This document shows, piece after piece, positions 36,290 through 45,204 of a stretch of DNA of 64,000 bases. Numbering within the stretch: the first letter of the stretch is position 1; each line of letters begins with the position of its first letter. Source of the DNA: Mesorhizobium sp. B2-4-15. Its GTDB lineage: Bacteria; Pseudomonadota; Alphaproteobacteria; Rhizobiales; Rhizobiaceae. The position numbers and the translations under genes were made by a program. The notes beneath the pieces were generated by a model. It was not told where the DNA came from and did not search any database. It worked only from the letters and a program-made list of their open reading frames with translations. The stretch lies in the NCBI RefSeq assembly GCF_006658505.1, contig NZ_VFUZ01000021.1:39751-103750 (forward strand), read 5' to 3'.

Positions 36290-37549
36290 ATGAAAATTTT
36301 GGTGCTCGGAGCCGGCGTCGTCGGTACGGCCGCCGCTTACTATCTGGCAAGCGACGGCCACGACGTGACGGTCATCGAGCGCCATGAAGCGGCGGCGCGC
36401 GGCACCAGCCAGTCGAATGCCGGCCTGGTGTCGCCGGGCGATGCCACCGCCTGGGCCTCGCCTTCTGCGCTGAAGACCTTCCTGCGGGGGCTCTGGAACC
36501 ATGATCTCGGCATTAAGGTCAGACTGCGCCTCGACCCTTATTTTTATGCCTGGAGCCTGCGTTTTCTGCGCGAATGTACCGTGGCGCGCATGCGCGCCAA
36601 CACCAGCGTCAAGCTGCGGCTCGCACTCTATTCGCGCGATTGCATCAACGCCCTCTCGGAGACCACCGGCATCCACTACGACGAGCGCAAGCGCGGTATC
36701 CTGTACTTCTTCCGTTCGCAGAAGAGCCTCGACACAGGCACCGAGAATTACCGCTATCTCGGCGAGCACGGCCTGCCGATCGAGATCGTCGGCCGCGACC
36801 GGCTGGTCGAACTGGAACCGGGGCTGGCCGGCGTCAAGGAAAAAATCGCCGGCGGTGTCTACTCCCCGATCGACCAGACAGGCGATTCCAAACAACTCGC
36901 CGACAAGCTCGCCGCCTATGCGGTGGAAAAACTCGGGGTCAAATTCCTGTTCGGCACGACGGTTCAGGGCCTCGACGTCGAGGGCGACCGGGTGCGGGCC
37001 GTGATGACCTCCGCCGGACCGGTCACGGCTGACGCCGTCGTCATTTCCATGGGGCCGGAAAGCGGCCTGCTCGGCCGCCGTTACGGCATCGACCTGCCTG
37101 TCTATCCGGTGAAGGGCTATACCGTGACCGTCCCGCTCGAGGACGAGAACAAAGGACCGACCATGGGCGGCGCCGACGAGGATCGCTTGATCGGCTATTC
37201 GAGGCTGGGAAACCGGCTGCGCATGTCGTCGACGGCGGAGTTCACCGGCTTCGACCGCAGTTTCAAGCCGAGCGATTTCAGCTCCATCCTGAACACCGGC
37301 AAGGATTTGTTCCCGGGCGCGTTCGACGAGAAAAAGGCGTTGCTTTGGGCAGGGCTGAGACCGATGATGCCGAATTCGGTGCCTGTCTTCGGCCAGGCGA
37401 AATACCGCAACCTCTATCTCGACACCGGCCATGGCCATCTCGGCTGGACCATGGCCTGCGGCTCCGGAAAGTTCCTGTCCGACCTCGTCGCCGGTAGAAA
37501 ACCTGAGATCGATCCGCAGGGACTGCTTTATGGGACGGCGCCGCGCTGA
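36290..37549 (+). CDS. dadA: D-amino acid dehydrogenase
   Basis: FAD enzyme of the DAO/DadA family that oxidises D-amino acids to 2-oxo acids and passes electrons to the respiratory chain. It has 419 residues. The dinucleotide loop VLGAGVVGTAAAYYLASDG is at the N-terminus with TVIER after it. TSQSNAGLVSPGDATAWASP and the C-terminal GHGHLGWTMACGSGKFLSDL are characteristic of DadA. GAGGG precedes the ATG. No alanine racemase gene lies beside it. Confidence 0.92.
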   Translation: MKILVLGAGVVGTAAAYYLASDGHDVTVIERHEAAARGTSQSNAGLVSPGDATAWASPSALKTFLRGLWNHDLGIKVRLRLDPYFYAWSLRFLRECTVARMRANTSVKLRLALYSRDCINALSETTGIHYDERKRGILYFFRSQKSLDTGTENYRYLGEHGLPIEIVGRDRLVELEPGLAGVKEKIAGGVYSPIDQTGDSKQLADKLAAYAVEKLGVKFLFGTTVQGLDVEGDRVRAVMTSAGPVTADAVVISMGPESGLLGRRYGIDLPVYPVKGYTVTVPLEDENKGPTMGGADEDRLIGYSRLGNRLRMSSTAEFTGFDRSFKPSDFSSILNTGKDLFPGAFDEKKALLWAGLRPMMPNSVPVFGQAKYRNLYLDTGHGHLGWTMACGSGKFLSDLVAGRKPEIDPQGLLYGTAPR

Positions 37550-37608
37550 CGTGCCTTCATTGCCGAGGTTGGCGCCTGTCAAGCAAGGCTGGGTAGCGAT
37601 GCCGCAAC

Positions 37609-38979
37609 TTATGCCCTGACGGCCCTTTGCCACGCCCTTGCATAGTCGCCCCAATCCCCATCGGCCGGCGGCTCAGTTCGCTCGCCTTTGCTCATGACCG
37701 CGACGCCGTCCAACGCCAGCAGCGCCGCGCCGATGCTGGTGCCGGTCGAGGTCTCCGATGCGATGACCGGTCTGCCTGTCGCTGCCGCCAGCATACGGAT
37801 GAAAAGCCGGTTTTGGGCAAACGGCCCCTCGACCGTCGTCGGACCATCGCCGCCTATGAGGTCCAGGCAGATCGCGGTCATCAGCGCAAGGTAGAACGAA
37901 ATCGCGGCAAAACGCTGCCCGGGACTGGAATTCTCCGCATTGCTCCACTGCGCGGTGCGATGCGGGAATGGCCCGGAACCCTGCTGAGTGGAAGGCAGCA
38001 GCAAGGCCTGCCGCGCCAGCACGGCGGCGACATCGTCTTCGCTCCATTCCTGCGGTTGACCGTCGGTAAGCGTCGAAAACTCGCGACCGCCCATGAAGCG
38101 CGCCGAGGGCACCGGATCGCCGAGCGCATTGACATTGACCAGCGTGTCGCGTGCCGGGTCGAGCGCGACCGCCCTGCCGCCGACCGCCATCGACACCACC
38201 CAGGTGCCGGTTGAGACGACCGAGAACGGCCGCGCGTCGGATAGGAGATGCGGCAGCAGCGAAGCGTTGGAATCGTGCAGACCGCAGAAAACGGGCGTCC
38301 GTGGATCGAGGCCGGTCCGCACCGCAAGCGTGGGCAGGATCGGGCCGAGCCGATCCCTTGCCGGTCGCACCGGCGCCATCAGTCGACGCCAATCCAGTTT
38401 GTCGACCATCGAGGAGAAATCGGCGGTCCACGGGTTCCACAGATCGGTGTGGCAGCCGAGCGACGTCACCTCATTGGCGGCGACGCCGGTCAGCCGCAGC
38501 GCCCAATATTGCGGGTACATCAGCATCGCGGTGGCCCTGGCGAATTCCGCCGGCAAACGCTTCTGCTGCCAGAAGAATTGCGCGCCGAGATTGAGGCCGA
38601 GCGGCAGGCGCGGCGTGCCGGTCTCTCCGAAGGGCGGGCGGGTCGCGTCATAGTCCGCCGCCAGACTGTCGGGACCGTCGAACTCATAATCGAGCACAGG
38701 CAACACCAGTTCGCCCGCTGCGTCGACCAGCACGCCTGTCGCGCCGTGGGTGGTGATCGAAATGGCGTCGATGCGCTGCTCGCGGTTGAGGCCCGCCAGG
38801 CCGTCAAGGATGAAATTCCACAGCGCTTCGACATCGTGGTGCGGGTAGGGCGCCTGGCGCACCGGCGCATTCACCATGCGACGCAGCGCGACCTCGCTCA
38901 AGGTGACGAGATCGACCAGCGCCACCTTGGCATTGGTTTTGCCGATATCGATGACGGCGACATGACGTATCGTGCTCAT
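37609..38979 (-). CDS. rhaK: Rhamnose/rhamnulose kinase RhaK (FGGY family)
   Basis: Sugar kinase of the FGGY/ASKHA fold, 456 residues. The phosphate-1 loop is VAVIDIGKTNAKVALVD. HPHDVEALW-like and ITTHGATG segments follow, and the second domain has FCGLHDSNASLLPHL with VVSTGTWVVSM, then VEGPFAQN and SETSTGTSIGAALLAL. In Rhizobium leguminosarum the kinase of this locus is needed for rhamnose transport as well as phosphorylation. ATG 38979 overlaps rhaU by 4 bp (ATGA), which decides the start. Last gene of the rhaR-side operon. Confidence 0.92.
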   Translation of the reverse strand: MSTIRHVAVIDIGKTNAKVALVDLVTLSEVALRRMVNAPVRQAPYPHHDVEALWNFILDGLAGLNREQRIDAISITTHGATGVLVDAAGELVLPVLDYEFDGPDSLAADYDATRPPFGETGTPRLPLGLNLGAQFFWQQKRLPAEFARATAMLMYPQYWALRLTGVAANEVTSLGCHTDLWNPWTADFSSMVDKLDWRRLMAPVRPARDRLGPILPTLAVRTGLDPRTPVFCGLHDSNASLLPHLLSDARPFSVVSTGTWVVSMAVGGRAVALDPARDTLVNVNALGDPVPSARFMGGREFSTLTDGQPQEWSEDDVAAVLARQALLLPSTQQGSGPFPHRTAQWSNAENSSPGQRFAAISFYLALMTAICLDLIGGDGPTTVEGPFAQNRLFIRMLAAATGRPVIASETSTGTSIGAALLALDGVAVMSKGERTEPPADGDWGDYARAWQRAVRA

Positions 38980-39296
38980 TCCAGGTGGAACACCGTTTCC
39001 AGCGGCACCGCCACCGGCTCGTTGTCCGGCTTGGTCTCCATGATGTCGGCCATATGAGCCCACCAGCGCTGCATCACCGGATGGTTCGGCAACTCGGCCA
39101 TGCCGTGACCATCCCGCCGCCACAGCACCCCGAACAGGATGTTGGTTTCGCCATCGAGATGGATGGAATAATCGGACACCCCGACCTGCTTCAGCAGCGC
39201 CACCAGCGCCGGCCAGATCTCGTCATGGCGCCTCTTGTACTCGGCCTTCATGCCGGGCTTGAGCATCATCTTGAACGCGTATTTTTCGGCCATCAT
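38976..39296 (-). CDS. rhaU: L-rhamnose mutarotase
   Basis: A 106-residue RhaM/RhaU-family mutarotase that interconverts the anomers of L-rhamnose. The family pattern is visible: KMMLKPGMKAEYKRRHDEIW at the N-terminus, SDYSIHLDGETNILFGVLW in the middle, and WWAHMADIM near the end. It overlaps rhaQ upstream by 4 bp (the start is ATGATG with the rhaQ TGA inside) and rhaK downstream by 4 bp. Confidence 0.95.
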   Translation of the reverse strand: MMAEKYAFKMMLKPGMKAEYKRRHDEIWPALVALLKQVGVSDYSIHLDGETNILFGVLWRRDGHGMAELPNHPVMQRWWAHMADIMETKPDNEPVAVPLETVFHLE

Positions 39297-40297
39297 CGTC
39301 CTCCGCGCAGCCGCCGCCAGACGATCGGCAGCGCGATGACGACGATCAGCAGCAGGCCGATGAAGATCGACATGACGATGCCGGGCACGTTGAGCAGACC
39401 GAGGCCGAAGGTCACCAGCCCCATGATGAAGGCGGCGAGCACGACGCCCGGAATGCTGCCGACGCCACCGAGAATGCTGACGCCGCCCAGCACCACCATG
39501 GTGATGACTTCGAGCTCGTAGCCCTGCGCGATCGACGGTCGGGTGGAGCCGAGCCGGGAGGTGATCAGCACCGAGGCGACGCCCGACATCAGTCCGGTCA
39601 GGCAGAACAGGATGAATTTGATGCGCCCGACGCGCACGCCGGAGAACTGCGCCGCGACCGGATTGTTGCCGATGGCGAAGACGCGGCGGCCGAAGCTCGT
39701 GCGGTGCAGCAGGAACCAATAGACGACGGCCGCTGTGAGGAAGAGCACCAGTTCGAACGACACCACCCACCAGGCATAGCCCTGCCCGAAGAAGGCGAAG
39801 CTTTCCGGATAGCCCTTGTAGGCCTGGTCGCCGAGGATGATGAAGGCGATGCCTCGAAACAGGCTCATCGTGCCGATGGTGACGACGATGGAAGGCAGGC
39901 CGAGTCTTGTCACCAGAAAGCCATTGAAGGCGCCGCAGCCGAGCCCGACGACGATGCCGATCAGCACCAGAACCGGTGTCCCCGCGCCAGCCTGCACCGC
40001 CATGCCCATAAGCGTCGAGGCGAGCGCGACGATGGCGGCGACCGACAGGTCGATCTCGCCCGAAATGATCAGCAGCGCCATCGCGAAGGCGATCAGGCCC
40101 TTTTCGGTGAAATTGAACGTCAGGTCCGACAGCGAATAGGGGTCGAGGAAATACGGCGAGGCGAAGCTGTTTATGGCGAAGATGAGAGCCGCGATGATGA
40201 CGAGCAGCGCTTCCCACGAGAAGATCGCCGAGGACAGCGGCTTGTCGAGCCGGTCCGGGATATGGCGTGGGGCAGGGGTGTTTGTTGTGTCGGTCAT
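39293..40297 (-). CDS. rhaQ: Rhamnose ABC transporter permease RhaQ
   Basis: CUT2-type inner-membrane permease of 334 residues with eight to ten hydrophobic segments. Signatures are ISGEIDLSVAAIVALASTLM, VTIGTMSLFRGIAF, AIGNNPVAAQFSGVRVGRIK and VLGGVSILGGVGSIPGV. One of two permeases of the importer; RhaP is the other. It is separated from rhaP by 223 bp that contain a palindromic repeat pair, unusual for subunits of one transporter. Overlaps rhaU by 4 bp. Confidence 0.92.
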   Translation of the reverse strand: MTDTTNTPAPRHIPDRLDKPLSSAIFSWEALLVIIAALIFAINSFASPYFLDPYSLSDLTFNFTEKGLIAFAMALLIISGEIDLSVAAIVALASTLMGMAVQAGAGTPVLVLIGIVVGLGCGAFNGFLVTRLGLPSIVVTIGTMSLFRGIAFIILGDQAYKGYPESFAFFGQGYAWWVVSFELVLFLTAAVVYWFLLHRTSFGRRVFAIGNNPVAAQFSGVRVGRIKFILFCLTGLMSGVASVLITSRLGSTRPSIAQGYELEVITMVVLGGVSILGGVGSIPGVVLAAFIMGLVTFGLGLLNVPGIVMSIFIGLLLIVVIALPIVWRRLRGGR

Positions 40298-40320
40298 GGA
40301 GCAACACCCTCAGAACTTTG

Positions 40321-40449
40321 GCGCTGCCCCTCATCCGCCTGCCGGCACCTTCTCCCCGTATAGGGACGGGGAGAAGGGAAGCGCTCCCACGCTGGCGGCC
40401 CCCTCTCCCCGTCTCTATACGGGGAGAGGGTAAGGGTGAGGGGCGGCGC
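40321..40449. repeat. Dispersed palindromic repeat pair inside the rhamnose operon
   Basis: The left arm reads GCCCCTCATCCGCCTGCCGG, then CACCTTCTCCCCGTATAGGG and ACGGGGAGAAGG. The right arm reads CCCCCTCTCCCCGTCTCTAT, then ACGGGGAGAGGGTAAGGGTG and AGGGGCGGCGC. The arms are inverted relative to each other. The pair occupies most of the rhaP-rhaQ gap. Confidence 0.85.
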
Positions 40450-40520
40450 AAACGTTGAAAACAGGCCTGTTGCCGAAGGCGACAGGCCGATTAGCTGGAA
40501 CAACCGGAGCGAAGTGCTGC

Positions 40521-41498
40521 TCATGCCGCCTCCATCTTTCTCAGGATGATGCGGCCCTGCCGGCGTTCGCCGCGCGCGTTGAGCACGACGGCCAGAATGA
40601 TCGCGCTGCCCGAAATCGCCATTTGCCAGAAGGGCGAGATGTTGATGACCGGAAGCGCGTTGGAGATGATGCCGAGGAACAGCGCCCCTAACACCGCGCC
40701 GCCGACCGAGCCGATGCCGCCGGCGATCGAGATGCCGCCAATGACGCAGGCGGCGATGATGTTGAGCTCGTAGCCGTTGGCGACCTCGACCGAGGCGATC
40801 ACATAACGCGAGATCCAGAGGTAGCCGGAGAGGCCGCCGATCATGCCCGAGATGCAGAAGACGATGAATTTCGTGCGCCCGACATCGATGCCGGCATAGA
40901 CCGACGCCGTCGGGTTGACGCCGATGGCGTAGATCGAGCGCCCGAGCGCGGTGCGTGTCATCAGGATGAAGAACAGCGCGATGACCAGGATGGCGATCCA
41001 GGAGAGCACGGGAATGCCGAGGAAGGCGGCGCGCTGGAAGCCGATGAAATCCGGGCTCATCTTGTCGGCATTGACCCACGCGCCGCCGGACAGAACGAAG
41101 GTGGCGCCGCGATAGATGGTCAACGTGCCCAGTGTCACCACGATCGAGGGGATGTTCAGCCGCCACACAAGCAGGCCGTTGATGGCGCCGAGCAGCAACC
41201 CGACGGCCAGCGCGATGACGATCAGCAGGGGGATGGGGATCGCCGGGTGCGCGGCGTTCAGCATCGCCACCACCATGCCGGTGAAGCACAGGTTGGAAGC
41301 CATCGACAGGTCGATCGACCGGGTCAGGATGACCACCATCTGGCCGAGCGCCAGGATCATCAGGATCGATGTATCGTTGAACACCTGGCGCAGATTGCCG
41401 GGGTTGGCGAAGGCGGGGAAACGGGTCGAGATCAAGCCGATGAGAACGGCGATGGCGGCGAGCAGCCAGATTTCGCGATACTTCAGGATAGCTTTCAT
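40521..41498 (-). CDS. rhaP: Rhamnose ABC transporter permease RhaP
   Basis: CUT2 permease of 325 residues. Signatures are LTRSIDLSMASNLCFTGMVV, VTLGTLTIYRGATFVLSGG, AIGVNPTASVYAGIDVGRTK and VIGGISIAGGIGSVGGAVLG. It overlaps rhaT by 4 bp, so translation is coupled. With RhaQ, RhaT and RhaS it makes the rhamnose importer described in Rhizobium leguminosarum. Confidence 0.92.
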   Translation of the reverse strand: MKAILKYREIWLLAAIAVLIGLISTRFPAFANPGNLRQVFNDTSILMILALGQMVVILTRSIDLSMASNLCFTGMVVAMLNAAHPAIPIPLLIVIALAVGLLLGAINGLLVWRLNIPSIVVTLGTLTIYRGATFVLSGGAWVNADKMSPDFIGFQRAAFLGIPVLSWIAILVIALFFILMTRTALGRSIYAIGVNPTASVYAGIDVGRTKFIVFCISGMIGGLSGYLWISRYVIASVEVANGYELNIIAACVIGGISIAGGIGSVGGAVLGALFLGIISNALPVINISPFWQMAISGSAIILAVVLNARGERRQGRIILRKMEAA

Positions 41499-43051
41499 GC
41501 CGCGATCCCCGCCGCCGTCCGGACCAGCGTCTCGGCGTCCAGTCCCTTGTTGTCGTAGACCGCCGCAACGAGCCCCTCGCGCATGACGACGACCCGGTCG
41601 GACATGCCGAGAATTTCCGGCAGTTCCGACGAAACCATGATCACCGACAGGCCCTGCGCCACCAGTTCGGCCATGAAGCCGTGCACGGCGGCCTTGGAAC
41701 CGATGTCGATGCCCTTGGTCGGTTCATCGAGAATGATCACCTTGGGCGCGGTCGCCAGCCATTTGGCGATGACGACCTTCTGCTGGTTGCCGCCTGACAG
41801 CGTGCCGACATCCTGGCTGAGCGAGGAGGCGCGCAGATCCAGCCGCTCGGTGTAGGAGCGGGCGAGCGAAAACTCTTCCGCCAGCCGCAACAGGCCGGAT
41901 TTGGAGGTGCGCGTGAGCGAGGGCAGCGAGACATTCTGGAAGATCGGCAGGCCGATCACCACGCCCTGCTTGCCACGTTCTTCCGGCACGTAGACGATAC
42001 CGGCCTCGATTGTCTCAGCCGCCGATTTTGGCGCGATCGTCTTGCCTTCCAGCGTGATCGTGCCGGCCGATGTGCGGGTGATGCCCGAAATAGCCTGCAT
42101 CACCTCGCTGCGCCCGGCCCCGATAAGGCCATAGAAGCCGAGGATTTCGCCCTTGTGCAATTCAAAGCCGATGTCGTTGAATTCGGTCGGATGCGACAGG
42201 CCGGAGACGGACAGCACCGGCGCGCCGATCTCGGCCTTGCGCTGTGGAAAGATGTGATCGACCGAGCGGCCGACCATCATGCGCACGATCTGGCTCTGGC
42301 CGGCATCCTTGATCAGGCCTTCGCCGACCATCTCGCCGTCGCGGAACACGGTGTAGCGGTCGGCGATGCGGTAGATCTCGTCGAACTTGTGGCTGATGAA
42401 CAGGATCGCCTTGCCTTCGCTCTTGAGGAGATCGATGAGCAGGAACAGCTCCTCGATCTCCTTCATCGAAAGGGCGGCAGTCGGCTCGTCCATGATCACG
42501 ATCTGGGCGTCGATCGACATGGCGCGGGCAACGGCGACCAGATGCTTGTTGGCGATGCCGAGATCCTTCAGCCGGGCGTCGGCGTCGATATGGCCGGCAT
42601 GCATTGTGTCGAGCACTTCGCGTGCATTTTTGCGCATCGTGCGCCAGTCGATGGTGCCGAAGCGTGAGCGCGGTGCATGGCCGAGGAAGATATTTTCGGC
42701 CACGCTCAAATCGTCGAACAGCACGGTTTCCTGATGGATGGCGGTGACGCCATGGCCGAAGGCGGCATGCGCGCTGGGCAAGGTGACGGCCTGGCTGTCG
42801 ATGCTGATTGTGCCCTCGTCGGGCTGGTAGATGCCGGTCATGATCTTGACCAGTGTCGACTTGCCGGCACCGTTTTCGCCGATCAGCGCCGTCACCTGGC
42901 CAGGATAGAGCGACAGGCTGACATTGTGCAGCGCGCGCACGCCAGGAAAGCTTTTTGAGATGCCTGAGAGCGTCAGGCGGGGAACTGCCTTACCCTCCCC
43001 CTTGTGGGGAGGGTCGCGAACGAAGTGAGCGGGGTGGGGGTCTACAAGCAT
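41495..43051 (-). CDS. rhaT: Rhamnose ABC transporter ATP-binding protein RhaT, with repeat-derived N-terminus
   Basis: Double-ATPase subunit of 518 residues. Cassette one has Walker A GENGAGKST at 58-66 and IVIMDEPTAAL. Cassette two has GLIGAGRSE and the signature LSGGNQQKVVIAKWLA with VIILDEPTKGIDIGSK. Family similarity begins at about PRLTLSGISKSFPGVRALHN (residue 24 on). No ATG, GTG or TTG lies near that point; the only acceptable start is ATG 43051, preceded by AGGA, inside a 160-bp repeat. The repeat thus supplies about 20 residues (MLVDPHPAHFVRDPPHKGEG). Whether this protein is made at normal level is unknown. Confidence 0.88.
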   Translation of the reverse strand: MLVDPHPAHFVRDPPHKGEGKAVPRLTLSGISKSFPGVRALHNVSLSLYPGQVTALIGENGAGKSTLVKIMTGIYQPDEGTISIDSQAVTLPSAHAAFGHGVTAIHQETVLFDDLSVAENIFLGHAPRSRFGTIDWRTMRKNAREVLDTMHAGHIDADARLKDLGIANKHLVAVARAMSIDAQIVIMDEPTAALSMKEIEELFLLIDLLKSEGKAILFISHKFDEIYRIADRYTVFRDGEMVGEGLIKDAGQSQIVRMMVGRSVDHIFPQRKAEIGAPVLSVSGLSHPTEFNDIGFELHKGEILGFYGLIGAGRSEVMQAISGITRTSAGTITLEGKTIAPKSAAETIEAGIVYVPEERGKQGVVIGLPIFQNVSLPSLTRTSKSGLLRLAEEFSLARSYTERLDLRASSLSQDVGTLSGGNQQKVVIAKWLATAPKVIILDEPTKGIDIGSKAAVHGFMAELVAQGLSVIMVSSELPEILGMSDRVVVMREGLVAAVYDNKGLDAETLVRTAAGIAA

Positions 43052-43150
43052 ATCAAAGTCCTAATGTGCGGAGACGTCGCCGCCCACCCCGTCTCGTCGG
43101 TATTGCTTCGCAAGACCGTCTCGCCGACCCTCCCCACAAGGGGGAGGGTA
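42991..43150. repeat. 160-bp element with perfect 26-bp terminal inverted repeats (MITE-like)
   Basis: The ends, 42991-43016 and 43125-43150, are exact reverse complements over 26 bp, beginning TACCCTCCCCCTTGTGGGGA. Each end is itself a hairpin (CCCTCCCC...GGGGAGGG). Both outer ends are TA, compatible with a TA target duplication. The interior has no ORF of its own beyond the start of rhaT. It lies exactly between the rhaS stop and the conserved part of rhaT. Confidence 0.9.
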
Positions 43151-43162
43151 CCGACTCCTAGA

Positions 43163-44158
43163 TCAATAGATCTTGGAGAACTTCTCGATGTTGGTCTTGT
43201 CGAACTGGAACGGCGGAGCCATCGCGGCCGAGTTGGTGTCGTCGAGCGTCACCTTGCCGACGCGGCCGATCGACAGCGTGGCGCCGGGCTTCGCCTTTTC
43301 CTTCTTCACCGCCAGGTCATGGGCGAGGTAGACGGCGGAGTAGCCGAGATCGATCGGGTTCCACAGCGCGACCGCCTGGCTGGCGCCGTTGTCGATGAAC
43401 TTCTTGAACTCGGACGGCAGCGCCAGGCCGGTGACATTGACCTTGCCGATCAGGTTCTCGTCGGTGACGACCTGGGCGGCGGCAACGACACCGACGGTGG
43501 TTGGTGCGATGATCGCCTTGAGGTTCGGATAGGACTTCAGAAGGCCCTTGGCTTCGTCCGTGCTCTTGGCCGAGTCGTCATCGCCATAGACGGTGGCGAC
43601 CAGCTTGATCTTGGGGAACTTCTCCGGCAGCACCTTCTTGGCCGCTTCGATCCAGGCGTTCTGGTTGGTCGCGGTCGAGGAGGCCGACAGGATGGCGACA
43701 TCGCCGCCTTCCGGCAGGTAGTCGGCGGCGAGCTTGATGATGGTCTCCCCGATCAGGCCGGTGTCGGACGGATTGAGATGAAGTTGACGGCCTTCCTTGG
43801 CGACGCCCGAATCCCAGGAGATGACGGTGATGCCGCGCTCCATGGCCTTCTTCAGCACCGGCACAAGCGCGTCGGCGTCATTGGCGGAGATCGCGATGGC
43901 GTTGACCTTCTGCGCGATCAGCGAATTGACCACTTCGATCTGCGCTTCCGCGGTCGCCTTGGTCGGGCCGGTGTAGATGATATCGACGTCGCCGAGTTCC
44001 TTGGCCGCTTCTTCGGCGCCCTTGTTGGCGGCATCGAAGAAGCCGTTGCCGAGCGACTTCACCACCAGCGCGATCTTGATGTTCTCCGCATAGGCGGCAT
44101 TCACGAACATGGCGGCAGAAAAGGCCGCCGTAACCATCAATTTCTTCAAGAAGCTCAT
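43163..44158 (-). CDS. rhaS: Rhamnose-binding periplasmic protein RhaS
   Basis: Periplasmic binding protein of the ribose-binding type, 331 residues. The signal peptide is about 1-24 (MSFLKKLMVTAAFSAAMFVN, ending AAYA). IKIALVVKSLGNGFFDAANK, IYTGPTKATAEAQIEVVNSL, ISANDADALVPVLKKAMERG and ISWDSGV are the CUT2 binding-protein pattern. It is the first transport gene after rhaR, with a 55-bp gap. A repeat element separates it from rhaT. Confidence 0.93.
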   Translation of the reverse strand: MSFLKKLMVTAAFSAAMFVNAAYAENIKIALVVKSLGNGFFDAANKGAEEAAKELGDVDIIYTGPTKATAEAQIEVVNSLIAQKVNAIAISANDADALVPVLKKAMERGITVISWDSGVAKEGRQLHLNPSDTGLIGETIIKLAADYLPEGGDVAILSASSTATNQNAWIEAAKKVLPEKFPKIKLVATVYGDDDSAKSTDEAKGLLKSYPNLKAIIAPTTVGVVAAAQVVTDENLIGKVNVTGLALPSEFKKFIDNGASQAVALWNPIDLGYSAVYLAHDLAVKKEKAKPGATLSIGRVGKVTLDDTNSAAMAPPFQFDKTNIEKFSKIY

Positions 44159-44213
44159 CGAATATCCTCCCTTGAGCGTTGCATTCCATCGCCGCTGCGG
44201 GCGTGAGGTGATC

Positions 44214-45017
44214 TCAGGCCTGCAGTGGAGATTCTTCCTTTGCCGACTTGCGGGCGACGATCAGCGTCACACCGGCTGCCTCCAACATCTTGGCTTCGCG
44301 ATCCTCGATGCCGTCATCGGTGATGACGGTGGCGATGCGCGTCAGACCGCACAGGATCAGGCTCGAGCGCTTGCGGAACTTCGAGGAATCGACCAGCACC
44401 ACCAGCTCGTCGGCCTGGTCGATCAGCTTCTGTTCGGCCTGGATCAGTAGCGGGTCGCCTTCCATCAGGCCGAGCGGCCCGAGCCCCTGAGCGCCCATGA
44501 ACATGCGGCGCGCGTAGAAATTGCGCGTCACGTCATTGTCGAAGGGCGACAGGATGATGTTCTGCTCGCGATAGATGGTGCCGCCCGACAGCATCACCGT
44601 GTTCTTGGAATGCTTGAGCAGATGCTCGGCGATCGGGAATGAATTGGTGAAGATCGGCATGCGACGGCCGGTCAGGAAATGCACCATCTGGAAGGTGGTC
44701 GTGCCGCCATTGATGATGATCGGCTCGCCGTCCCCACACAGTTCAACGGCTTCGCGCGCGATTGCCCGCTTCTGCGCCGCGTTGAGCGTTTCATTGACGG
44801 AGAAGGGCCTGCCGGCAAGGCCGATGAATTGCGGCGGCGAGATCGCCTCGGCGCCGCCGCGCACTCGGCGCAGGCGTTTTTGCACGTGAAGCGCCGCGAT
44901 GTCGCGCCGGATCGTCGCCTCGGACGACTCCGTCAGGTCGACCATCTCCTGCACCGTCACCACAGGTTTTTCCTGGACAGCGGACAGAATGATCCTGTGG
45001 CGCTCTTTTTCGTGCAT
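44214..45017 (-). CDS. rhaR: DeoR-family repressor of rhamnose genes
   Basis: A 267-residue regulator. The N-terminal DeoR helix-turn-helix is KERHRIILSAVQEKPVVTVQ, then ESSEATIRRDIAALHVQKRL followed by RRVRGGA. The C-terminal phosphosugar-sensing domain has INGGTTTFQMVHFL and VVLVDSSKFRKRSSLILCGL. It is the first gene of the rhaRSTPQUK operon and divergent from rhaDI, so it probably represses both and is released by a rhamnose metabolite. ATG 45017 is preceded by GGGAGGA. Confidence 0.92.
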   Translation of the reverse strand: MHEKERHRIILSAVQEKPVVTVQEMVDLTESSEATIRRDIAALHVQKRLRRVRGGAEAISPPQFIGLAGRPFSVNETLNAAQKRAIAREAVELCGDGEPIIINGGTTTFQMVHFLTGRRMPIFTNSFPIAEHLLKHSKNTVMLSGGTIYREQNIILSPFDNDVTRNFYARRMFMGAQGLGPLGLMEGDPLLIQAEQKLIDQADELVVLVDSSKFRKRSSLILCGLTRIATVITDDGIEDREAKMLEAAGVTLIVARKSAKEESPLQA

Positions 45018-45063
45018 GGTTCCTCCCTGCCTTGGCCATCTAGGCACTCAAAAAGAGCAGTGT

Positions 45064-45130
45064 CAATCATTTCCGATCATATAATTTCATTGTGCGGTGC
45101 AATATGATCGATATTGATCGTTTGTGATTG
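45064..45130. promoter_or_regulatory. Phased TGATYG boxes, probable RhaR operator
   Basis: TGATCG occurs at 45105 and 45115 and TGATTG at 45125, exactly 10 bp apart. In the opposite orientation CAATCA is at 45064 and CGATCA at 45074, also 10 bp apart. The cluster lies between the divergent rhaR and rhaD starts in the AT-richest part of the gap. DeoR repressors commonly bind such repeated boxes. Confidence 0.65.
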
Positions 45131-45204
45131 ACAGATGGCCTGCTTGCGTAGACATTCCTCGACAAAATGGATTGCACCTTTTTGCATCCCAGGGAGGATT
45201 ACCC

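Noticed and set aside
35108..37654. Open frame of 848 codons on the minus strand
   Set aside because: It is antisense to galE and dadA, whose products have clear motifs; the translation is Arg/His/Gln-rich with no family pattern, as expected for the shadow of GC-rich codons.
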